Source of the DNA: Chondrosia reniformis
Lineage: Eukaryota > Porifera > Demospongiae > Chondrillida > Chondrillidae
DNA length: 64,000 bases
Reading direction: 5' to 3'
NCBI GenBank assembly: GCA_947172415.1
Contig: OX359202.1
Location: forward strand, 622,501-686,500
Below, piece after piece: positions 23,353 through 34,400 of the stretch (positions are counted from its first letter, which is position 1; the number at the start of each line of letters is the position of its first letter). The notes below the pieces were generated by a model. It was given only the letters and a program-made list of their open reading frames with translations. It was not told where the DNA came from and made no database searches. Position numbers and translations under genes: made by a program.

Positions 23353-26300
23353 ATGGCTGAACGTACACGCCTCCCAAAATGCCCTGCTAAATTGAAACTT
23401 TCTTCCAAAGAACTTGGACAAGGAGCTTATGGTGCTGTACGAGAAGGAGAATTCAATGGTCGCCCTGTAGCAGTGAAAACTGTCCACAGTGCGATAGCTC
23501 AAGGTAAACCTCTCGAGGATTTTATCAGAGAATGTCAGCTTCTAGCCAGTCTCGAGGACCACCCCAATATCGTCAAATCGTACGGTGCCTTCGAAAGCAG
23601 GAGCGGCGAGCCCATGTTGGTTCTAGAACGAATGAAGGAGAATCTCCGTGAGTATCTCAGTCGAAATCGCGGTACTTTGAGCCGAAAGAGACAATTGGAA
23701 ATATGCCTGAAAATTGCGTCTGGTCTAAAGTTTCTTCACGAAAGGAATCCTCCCGTGGCCCATCGCGACGTGACGGATAAAAACGTGTTGATCGGTGAAG
23801 ACGGTAGCGTGAAAGTGAGCGACCTCGGTCAATCCAAACTGCTGGAGAATGGAGACGTATACATGAGCACTACTGCTCCTGGTAATGTCGTGTACATGCC
23901 ACCAGAAGCACTGAAAGGTGGCGATTCTCATTTCAGTGTGAAGGTGGATGTGTTCTCCTTAGGAGTGCTGATGTTGCAGATTGCTACTCAGTGTGAACCG
24001 ACACGTGGTCTGGTTGGTATTGGAGTGACATCAGAGTTGGAGCGTCGGAGAGGTGATTTGTCCAAACTGCCAATTGAACATCCTCTTAAGCCGTTGATAG
24101 AGTTGTGTCTGAAGGATGACTACAAGAACAGACCTGATATTAGAAAAGTCCATGATCTGATAAAGACACCTGATCTGATAAAGATAATGGCACATTCTGA
24201 TCTGATTCATGAAAGTGAAGTAAGAAGATGTGTCAATATGTTGTCAAGAGTATTATTGAGTGTGTTTAACTGGATGATTTCCCATTCTTGTAATATCTTG
24301 TTTTCATTTTCCAATAAGGGTTGTCTGTCACATTGCTACATGTACATTGTCTGGCACTTAGCACCTCTGTGCCTAATTGTAAATTACTCCATAGCTGATG
24401 ATACCCCAAATGTAGTGATAACTGTATAAGTATCCTCTGCATGTATCTTCTATGCCATAATACATATAACATATAAACATTTCCAGTAACTCCTCCTAAA
24501 GGTGCTTACAATCCTTACATGTACAATCCTTATACATGATATTTATCAGACTGTGGTTAAAAACATAGAAGGTGGTGCCCTTTGTAAGTTAAAAAGTATT
24601 TGTCAATGATCATAGTTCGTAATCCATCTTCTAATATATCCATGATGCGCCCAAACATAGTGTATAGTTAAGTTTCAACATGCCACTTCTGCAAAGTTAG
24701 CCTTACCATATGATCACTGTCTTGTTTCGTTACTTTTTCTAGATGTGCCAATCACTGTTATAGTGCCATCCCTACTTTTTAACTTCATTTTTGAATATTT
24801 TTATTGAACTTGTATAACTTCCTTAGTTACCATATGTTCTCCAATTTTTCAGCCCCCTAATTATTCGGCACCTGCCTAAATAGGGTCGGATTGTACTCTA
24901 ATTTTTGATGAAAAATGGGTTTCCCTAATTCTTAGTCTTGGACTCTAATTTGTTATCCACAGGAACCGTCAGCATCCACAGATTGCATCGATATGGACAA
25001 CCAAGAAGGCCTTCCAGACGTGTCTAAGTCTCCCACTCTTTCTGACGATCGAACTCCCAACAGATGGCCAACAGCGACTCCATCCCCACCCGAAATGTCT
25101 TGGGACAGCGATTCTGGCGGGCGATTTAGTGACGACTCTGATGCATCGACCGTGGAATAGATTGTTGATTTGACTCTTCCAACACCTTTACCAAAGAAGA
25201 GCTCATAACCGAGTTCTTCAAGCCTACTAAGAGATTGTCCTGATCTGGTGGTACACCCTATTTTCTGCAGTGTTACAACCTGCGACCAGCACCCGCTTCT
25301 GGTCCAACTACTGCATGGTCAGTCCTCAACGCTACCGTCCAGCTCCAAAGAACCAGCTACTGAAGTGTCCACTGATGGGAAGAAGAAAGGTGCAGGAACA
25401 AGAAGTGTGGTAAACAAGGCCTACACACTGTCGAGGAAATTGAAAAATTTCGCCTTTTTATTTCCCATTATTCCGTCGCGTACTCTAATTAGTCATCGTA
25501 ATTTCCTAATCCTTTGTCATGCTTCTGGTTGTGACCCATATATTCCTAATTGCCGACTTGGATCTGCTTTTTGCTCTGCCAAAAAATTAGAGAACATATG
25601 GTAACCTTATTTTGTAGTTTCCTGTAATGATATTTTAATATTGTAATTTAATATACATAAATTATCATCTGATTGTAATATTGAAAGCTTGCAAATGAAT
25701 ATAATTTCTGTTTTGTAGTGTTTCAGGAGTGATATGCTCTTAAGTGGTCATCACTTTCGTAAGTTAAACTTACCAGATATGCCAGTAGCTGTTTGGGGTG
25801 CAAGTGCACACTACCTTGATGGTAAGGTCTTCGTTACAGGAGGAGTTCTAGGTAATTTTGAACCTTGCAAGGTGATGCAGGTCTACCATATTGATGATCA
25901 GAAATGGACCACAATTTCAGATATCCCACAATACCGCTGTGGAGCAGACATTATGCAAGGTCATCTGACACTGATCGGAGGAGAGGATGCAGTTACCGGT
26001 AAAGATACAGGAAAGCTGTCTACATATGTTAATGATCATTGGGAAGAAATCTACCCTCCTATGCCAACACCTAGAACTCGATTAGGAGTAGCACTTAAAG
26101 ATAACCTTTTGATCACAGCTGATGGAGTGTGTGCTAGAACAGCAGTGAGTACAGTTGAAGTGTTAAACACAGAATCAAAGCAGTGGTACTCTCTGGAGAG
26201 TCTACAGTTACCAGAACCTATACATACATGTGGTATGGCTATTTCCAGTGGATATGTGTATATAGGAGGAGGGAATGTTGCAAAGAAGCCGAATAAAAAG

Positions 26301-26648
26301 TATTGGAGGTTACCGTGGAGTGCAGTACAACAGTCAGTACAGAGCAGAGATAATACACCATCACCAGTCACTTGGAAGAAGATAGCTGATTCGCCATTTA
26401 ATGGATCATCTCTCTTACCCAACAGCAAGCTGCCAGTCTTGTTTGGTAGATCAGCCAACAAAGGAAGGTCAGACATTTTTGTGTATGACCCAATTGAGAA
26501 GAGATGGACAGCAGTGGGCAACATTAGTACAGAATGTGCTATACCATGTGTAGCACCTATTACCTCTAATGTAGTATTTGTATGTGGTGGTTATATAGGT
26601 AACGACTGTTGTACAAACAAAACTGAACTACTTACAATGTGTTTGTAA
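23353..26648 (+). CDS. Kinase-Kelch fusion protein, copy 4
   Basis: Kinase exon 23353-24219, Kelch exon 25719-26648, joined in phase 0 through the GTAAGA donor and TTTTGTAG acceptor, about 598 residues. Sequence, intron and element insertion are the same as in copy 3. The Kelch part shows repeated blocks such as YLDGKVFVTGG, LTLIGG and YVYIGGG, with a Trp-rich spacing typical of beta-propeller blades. The extra tail after the kinase domain (residues 270-289) repeats an Asp-Leu-Ile-Lys motif not found in copies 1, 2 and 5. Confidence 0.7.
24830..25601 (+). mobile_element. 772-bp TIR element (mirror copy)
   Basis: TIRs and TA flanks as at 14415-15186. Inside, 24961-25159 is an open stretch after a CCACAG acceptor-like site, rich in Ser, Asp and Pro (MSWDSDSGGRFSDDSD) and ending in TAG. 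A second ORF, 25248-25604, contains KKKGAGTRSVVNKAY. I do not recognise either; they may be transposase remnants. The element sits in the kinase-Kelch intron and would be removed by splicing. Confidence 0.6.
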
Positions 26649-26892
26649 TTTTTATACAGTTTTGAATGTAACAGAGAACTCAGAACTCATTAGTATGTAT
26701 AACTGATTATCAATTTTGTTTTAGAAAACAATATAACCAAAGCAGTAGTGTGTTTGTAATGAATGTAATAGAGATATTATTGTACAAATATATTTGAATT
26801 ACAGTAAGGAGTTGAAAAATTCAGGGAAATCCCCTTGGTGATTGAAATGAATAATGTTATTCAAAATCCTAGAACTAGATTTAAAACATTGA

Positions 26893-28170
26893 TTATCTTA
26901 ACATGCTAAAAGGTGACACTAGATGATTCCACAGCCTCAGTGTCTCATCAGTTCCAACTGAGACCACTGTAGTCCCATCTGGGGAGAGGGAAGTGTGCAG
27001 TATCCTTCCTTCGTGTCCCTTCAACTCGGCCACACACTGCAGGGAGGGGTACTGGAGGAGGACCAACTGGTTCTGGGGAAAGCCTTGAGCTACCAACACC
27101 TCACGATGACCCTCACTCCACAACACTCCCGACACTTGTTGGATGGGAGGAAGAGAAAAAGTCACAACACACCAGAGGGATGGGGGAGAGGATAGTGTTA
27201 CATGAGGTACAAGTGTTATCTTTGCTCACTTGTGAATCTGTAGTGAGCGTGTCCATGCACTGTCCAAATGTGATATTCCAGAACTTGACTGTCTTGTCTG
27301 AGCTACCTCCTCCGGTAGCCAAAAGATTCAACTGCCAAGGACACCAGGAGAGGGCCTGACATGGACAAAGGAATATTAAGGGGTTGTCATGGTAACCAAA
27401 AATGGCTTACTTTCAGTATAAACGTAATTATTAAATTGAAAGTTATAACAAATCCTTCACATCAGAAGGACTAGTCACTCGTACTAAATCTCATACACTT
27501 GAATGTGACAAAACACTCACTTTGACTGCTGCCTTGTGCTCCTTGAAGGTGTGTTTGGGAGTGGTCCAGAGACTCCTCCCACAAGTGTCCCATACCTGGA
27601 CTAGGCAGTCATTACCTCCACTGGCAAGGTAGCGACCGTTGGGTGACCACTTTAGTCCACACACCTCATGTTTGTGTCCTTTCACAGTCTCTACAAGCAT
27701 GTTCCTTGCAAATGTGCACTTCACTTCTTGAACTGGAGGCCAGTAACATCTTGTTCCAGTCTAAACAGGCAACTCTGGTAGAATGGGACTGACAGGACCG
27801 GACCTTCTTTGACTGTTCAACATTCCAAATCTGAAGAGTTACAAGAAAATAAATAAACAAACAATAAATAAATAATAACAATTATAATCCCATGTTAATG
27901 GTAAAATTCCATTTCTGGTGATATCACCATGGTAACTGATATTGCACAACTCTCATATGTATTTCGCCATCACTTGTGGCTACTGCCAACAGTCTACCAC
28001 TTTGGTCCCACTTAACAGCAGTGATGTACTGAGAGGTGAATCTAGTCCGACAGAGCTCCTTGATGGAGCTGGTGTCAGCATTCCACACGTACACTACACT
28101 ACCCAGTGCCACAGCCAACAGATTAGCACTGCCCCAGTCCAGAGTGTTTATGTCTGGATACGAGGGTGAA
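26893..28170 (-). pseudogene. Cdc20-like pseudogene, copy 5
   Basis: Exons 3 (28150-27954), 4 (about 27834-27525), 5 (27351-27226) and 6 (27144-26893) are in order on the minus strand. Exon 4 has lost bases near 27715 (part of the HIYNTR block), which shifts the frame. Exon 6 lacks the segment from KCFAGQ to KRLD, so the last blade is incomplete though the SPFSMLR tail remains. Exons 1-2 are missing; the TA-flanked element at 28246 starts 76 bp upstream. Confidence 0.8.
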
Positions 28171-28245
28171 GGAAAAATATATTTGTGAAATGTACACTTA
28201 TACAGCTAAATATCTGCACAATTTAGATTGCTATTTAATAATATA

Positions 28246-29713
28246 TAGTGCATTTCACTATAAATGTAAAATTTTCTTTTAAGACGCTTTATGGAAAATA
28301 TCCTCAGTGTATTTTCAAATTTGGTATCAAATGAAAGAGGGAAGACTAGGGAATCCGTACCTTTTTTCGGTTTTGCGATAGCAGCTATCGTTTAAAAGAT
28401 AGGCGTTATTGAAAGAGGGTACCTATTTCAGCCAATCAAATGGCTTCATTCAGTCACGTTTGCATAATTAATTAGGTGAAATCGAGTTACAACGCAACGT
28501 TCCTGCGTATAACCATTATCGAAAAATGGATGTCTAAAAATAAACAAATAAACATTTACACATTTTAAGCTTTTTAGAGGTGTATACGCTTGTTACGTTG
28601 ACAACACTTTATTCGAAGGTCAAGCTATAATAGCTAAGGCGATTTAAAGACTAAAAAGCTTTTAAAGTAGGAAATTATGTCAGAAATCGACCCAGATTCG
28701 GCCGAAGTCGGCAATCGTGATAACGAGGAACTATCCAGTGAAATATCTGCACACTGTACACTTTAATCATTTTCTGTATTTGAACTTGTTTGTGCCTTTG
28801 TCATGCACAGTTATAAGAACTGTATGGTAAGTAGAAATTAAATAATGTTTACATAACACCTTATTATTAGAAAAATGTGCTTTCAAATGTGTTTATCATT
28901 TGAGCCAGAAGGTAATAAAGTAAATACTGCCTTTAAAGACTGTCACTGCCTAGTTGTATGGGAATTTCGAGGAGTCTTAATTGGTAAAAAATGTCAAATG
29001 AAAGTTATTAGTGGTTGTCTATATTAACCCCACTTTTCTGCTAAATTTCTTACCCAAAAAAGTCTAGTAAGTTAAAATTAATATCTGAGTGTTTAAAATA
29101 TTGCTGTGAATGGACACATACGAAGGCTAGAATATATAGGATTCTTTAAAAGACAACTATACTTCATTAGTTGTTGAAAGTGTTGTTAAATAGACTATGA
29201 AAATTCAAACCTTTATATCTCATCACACAGAGCGAAACTCACAAAAAGGCTACTTAAAGATTTAGTATATTTCTTAAATATTCTTATACTAAAAGTCTGT
29301 ATCGATTAGACTAACTTGAAAGGAGTACCGATTAAAAGCCGTCAAGGTACGGAAATATGGAAACACGCAATAACCTTCTTATAAAATGTCATATTAAAAA
29401 AACGCTACTTAGGTTTTTGAGTGCTTACAAGGGCTACCAGAAGCCAGCGTTTTGGGCTTCTCTGTTTCTTCTTCAGCAAGCACTATTCACTTTTATCTTT
29501 AACTGCTGTTCTTCTTCTTCACGATTGCGCAATCGAAATTTTGCCATAGCAACGAATGTCGCAATTTTTCTTGCCGTTTCCATGGTTACATGAGCATAAT
29601 TATTTTGGTGGCAAGTTTGAAAAAGACTCACTTTTCACATTAATCACTTTTGTCGCCCTATTTTGAACCCCACTATACAGTTGGAAATTTTACATTTATG
29701 GTGAAATGCACTA
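28246..29713. mobile_element. 1.47-kb TA-flanked TIR element (Tc1/mariner-like MITE)
   Basis: The two ends are near-perfect inverted repeats of about 31 bp: TAGTGCATTTCACTATAAAT at the left, and at the right its inverse with one mismatch. Both are flanked by TA, the target duplication typical of Tc1/mariner elements. The interior (AT-rich) holds only short ORFs, the longest at 29357-29593, none with a transposase motif that I recognise, so it is non-autonomous. It separates a Cdc20-like pseudogene from the methyltransferase remnant. Confidence 0.75.
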
Positions 29714-29824
29714 TAGTAGGAAGTTATTGAACCAGAGGTTGCTTGGATAACTGTAAGTTACAGTGAAACACTTTTACATGCAGTTAAATATATGCACACT
29801 TACAATAATAATCGACGTCCTACT

Positions 29825-31242
29825 GTAATGATGATGGACCTGGAGGAATCTCATTTGCTCTATCAAGGGTGTTTGAAGAGGTCAAAGGTGTTGACCTTTC
29901 TGAGAGCTTCATATTGAAATGTAAAGCTTTCAAGGAGACGGGTGAAATTATACCTATCAAATACCGGTTGAAGGGGATATTTTGAGAGAAGTCATGTACA
30001 AACTTCCTGAAGATATAGTGAGTCAATTGAACAGATTTTTAATTGTATTTGACTTGCAATTGAGGCTTGCCATGCCCTTTCCATTCTCACCACACCTCCA
30101 TCCTCAATAGGTTTTATAATGTGATCAAAATTTAGTGATTTTCTATATTATTTTTTTGCTTTTTGATTCAATTGATTTGGACCAATAGGATCGCAGTAAA
30201 GTTACCTTTGAATTGAAGGATGCTACAAAGATGGAGTTGTCCTCAACAGGAACTTTTGGTTGTGTCGTAGCTCCAATATCATACACCATATTCCTAACCC
30301 CGAGGCCTTTATCTTGAAGATGAAGAAGTTTGTTGAGCCAGGAGGTACCTTTGTGTTGGCAGACTTTTACAGGTGGGAGGGACACATGGCTAAAGTGAGT
30401 CAATTGGAGATGTTATACGTATATAGTGTGATTTACTAATCTAGTACAAGTGTTTAAACAACCTCAAAATTAAGAGATAGGTAAGGATTCAAAGAACTTC
30501 CAGAAAGACTTCCAGGGTCACTAATGAAGGTTGATATTCCCAGAAACAGCTGGCCCAGTGGAGCAGAAGAATATAGAGAAGATCTCTATCCTCATCCAAT
30601 TAAAGCTCTCACTAGCCTGTTTAGCCTTCTATTATTTATTATTTAATAGATGTAGTATCTTTTGAAAGGTTCATCTTTCAAACTGTTTGAACATCTAGAG
30701 ATGCAGTTGGTAACAATCTTTTCGAGTATCAGACATTTGAGGGTCAATCTTCTTCAGTGACTGAAGTTGGTCCGTAGGTGTCCCCTTTTTATAGCCACTG
30801 GTTCCCCAGTCATTTTGGATGACATCATCAGTTACATCATTTTCTTTATCAAAACATCCCGACCCTTCTAAAAGATAGTGAACAGTCCTCTAAAGTTCTT
30901 TGCTATACCAGCCTATCTATATATATGTCTGCCTATTGAATAAGTCATATACTCCTATATATAAGATGTACATATACATACTGGTAATATGATTAAATTT
31001 GTATATTATATTATATTAAAAAATTAATGTACTTCAACTTGTATACTTTACAGAAGTTCTGGTTGGGTGGGTATACTGATTCTGAAGGTAAGACAGTCTC
31101 CACTCTAGAGACCCTTCAATGTCTCATGAAAGATGACTTTGAGCTGGAGGAGATTACTGATGTTCCAATCTTAGCAAGGGAGAACAGACTTACCTATCGA
31201 CTGATGATTGACCAGGTCAGCGTGTGGAGAAGGAAGAAGTGA
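29825..31242 (+). pseudogene. OvoA-type methyltransferase pseudogene
   Basis: Three exons encode a class I SAM-dependent methyltransferase like the C-terminal domain of OvoA-type ovothiol enzymes. Exon a (about 29825-30017) has the SAM-binding region GGISFALSRVF...GVDLSESF and lost one base near 29970. Exon b (30189-30394) has HHIPNPEAF and EPGGTFVLADFY and lost one base near 30275. Exon c (31054-31242), after TTTACAG, has FWLGGYTDSEG and ends VSVWRRKK. Splice sites and phases fit. The N-terminal sulfoxide synthase domain is not present. Two frameshifts make it a likely pseudogene, unless they are sequencing errors. Confidence 0.65.
30490..30650 (+). repeat. Dispersed repeat, intronic copy
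   Basis: Family member in the last intron of the methyltransferase remnant. It keeps the CCAGGGTCA stem side and GAAACAGCTGGCCC, but the core reads CTAATGA and the short third stem is deleted, so the hammerhead is inactive by sequence. Confidence 0.55.
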
Positions 31243-31431
31243 TGAACTGAAATTACAAAACATTTCAACTACTTTTAGAGCAAATTTAGAGCATAATTTT
31301 ATGTAATAAATAATGGTGTTCAAACTTTGAAAAGTTACACTTCAGCCAGCCAAGTAGAAAAGTTACAGCTCTCCTTATAAAGTATGCATTATATACAGTA
31401 TTATCATTATACATAGGCAGCTATTGCATAA

Positions 31432-34400
31432 TCAAGTGAAAGGTTGATCAAGTAAGGGCTGCTTGTCCAAGTCAACTTTAGTGAAATTGCTCTCCAAATC
31501 TTCATCTTCTGGATCACTTTTGGATTGCTTCTGGTATTTCTTCCTTGTCCAACACACATATAAAACAGCTGCTATGATAATGATAATGACTGATACAAGT
31601 GTGATAAATGTTCCAAACAGACATCCAATCCAAAAAACTGGAACTGGAACTGGAACTTCCACTAAGTATTATATTACAGAACAACATGAAACCAAATCTG
31701 TATGTTCTAGCAATACTCTTCTTACTTTCTGTGTTTGTTGCATCTTCATTGACTGTAACATTACACTCATTTGATGAGTTTGGCTTTAGTTTAGGAACAC
31801 TGTTGACATCACACAGGTCACCATGGTAACCATGTTTGCATTTACATATGAACTCTATCTCGCTATTCCTAATGCAAACTCCACCATTTTGACAAGGATT
31901 TGGTTCACAGGGGTTCAAATCTGAGTTAATTACAAGTGTTACAAATATAAGCTAAATGTATATATGTATGGCAGTACAGTGGACCCTAGCTTATCCGGAT
32001 CTTGAGTATCCGGCCGCTCGTATTATCTGGCCTTAGATTCCGTTTCTAATTAACGTCCATCGTTTAATAGCATGTAAGAGTTTACGACAATGGCTAGCTG
32101 TAGCGATGTCTCCTTGTAAAGGAAGTGTAGTTGTACTACTTTAAAGACCAAACTAGCTTATATATTTGAACTAACCACTCGACAAAATCAACCAAAATAC
32201 TACTCATTCCTCGCTTGAAAATCTCGATTGAGGCGGCGTTATTTTGGCACGTACTGTATGTACGGTACAATAATTATTGCTTCACATATCCGATCGTTTT
32301 AGTTATCTGGACATAGTCCAGTTCCGTTGGGTCTGGATAAACGAGGGTCCACTGTACTGCATTTTAATATAAACATATATAATAAACATATGTGTCTGGT
32401 GTATATACCTTTAACAATCTGCTGAAGGTCATCACAAAATGGTCCCTTGTAATCATTATCACATCTGCACACGAGTGATAGTATATACGTATATTTGCAT
32501 TTATTAGCTCTACATACGTACATCATCTGAAACATGCTTACTGGCATATTCCTGGAGCTACACAGTTACCATGGTTACAAGGAGGATGGCATATTGGTTG
32601 GTCACAAGCTGATCCATTATATCCTTGCTGACACCTTTGGTGAATAAAAAAAATCATAAGCTATGTGAACATGCATATGATATCATATATATACAGGTAT
32701 GGGCTCACTGGCAGTGTCCTGGTGTGGTACACTCCCCATGTATACAAGGAGTATCACAGACTGGTTGATCACACAGGATACCTTTATAGCCATCATTGCA
32801 CCTTCATGTAGAGGTGGTTGGGGGTAGATTAGCTGAATATAGCATATGAAGACATCTACCAGTCTGACCTGCAGTGTCCCGTAGAGGTACACTTCCCATT
32901 CACACAAGACAGACTGCAAACTGGAGTATCGCACTGTTTGCCATCAAAACCTGAGACGCATCTAAATTTAAATTATTATATCATTGAATTTGGTTTTAGC
33001 TTTATAACTAGTAAAGAGCTTACTGGCATATTCCTGGAGCTACACAGTTACCATGGTTACAAGGAGGATGGCATATTGGTTGGTCACAAACTGATCCATT
33101 ATATCCTTGCTGACACCTTTGGTGAATAAAATAATTTCTAAACTATGAACATGCATATTATATTGTATATATATTTACAATATTCATGAAGAAGAAGAAG
33201 GGGTTATGAAGAAAGACCAGGAGAGAGAAAGGAAGGGAATTAGGAAATTGTGGAGGACAGGCAGATTAATACATGTCAGTCAAGTTCGAAGGGAAATAGC
33301 GGCCTCTGTTGGTTGGGATAAAACAGAGAGCATTAGAGTCGAGAGAAATTTTAAAAGGAGGAATGGTAAATATATTATGGTAGTTTGAGCTAAATGGCTC
33401 TGAAAGGCTTTTGGTTGAATTGGAATCACTATGGCACCACAAATATATTGGAGAATGGAGAGAATGCAAAGTTGGTATGGGGCTATGTAAGGAGACTAGT
33501 ACTAGTCGCATGAAGATATATAGCAACTGCAACTGTGGTGTATTGATGCAACATATAATCAGAACATTGTAGAGAACTGAGGTTTATCTATCCAATTTTG
33601 GTTGTGTATCCTTTGTATAGTGCTACATTAGGCATGATATAGTGTGCAACTGCATACAGTGCACTCAAATCAATAATAATAATAATAATAATATACAATA
33701 TACAGGTATATAGGCTCACTGGCAGTGTCCTGGTGTGGTACACTCCCCATGTATACAAGGAGTATCACAGACTGGCTGATCACACAGGATACCTTTATAA
33801 CCATCGTTGCACCTTCATGTAGAGGTGGTGGAGGTAGATTAGCTGAATATAGCATATGAAGACATCTACCAGTCTGACCTGCAGTGTCCCGGAGATGTAC
33901 ACTTCCCATTCACACAAGACGGACTACAAACTGGAGTATTGCACTGTTTGCCATCAAAACCTGAGACGCATCTATTTGATATTATTATAGTTTATAATTT
34001 GTGCCATGTACCTAAACCGTATTAGGATACAAACCACTTACTTGCACAATCCTGGAGCAACACAGTTACCATGGTTACAAGGAGGCTTACATATTGGTTG
34101 GCCACAAGCTGACCCACTATAGCCTTGCTGACACCTGGGTGATGTACATTACATCAATGTATACATTTTAATGTATATTTACAAATATTTATACTCACAA
34201 AATAATACATACGCATACATATTATTATCCCTATATATCTATGTAACAACATGTGCATATAAATATCACTGGCATGCAGTGTCCAGGTGGAATACACTCT
34301 CCATGGTTACAAACTGGCTCGAGTGTCATACACAGACTGGTTGATAATACAAGACACACGTTTCTACACCTTCATAAAGAGGTACAGTGGAACGTCGATT

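Larger units (their letters stand above)
20297..26664. repeat. Large inverted repeat, right arm
   Basis: Reverse complement of 13347-19647. Differences that can be seen by eye are few: three extra 23-bp promoter units (23216-23349), a four-base CATG insertion near 20893, and isolated substitutions. Beyond 26664 the flanks are only distantly related, with an extra block of about 60 bp on this side. Confidence 0.85.
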
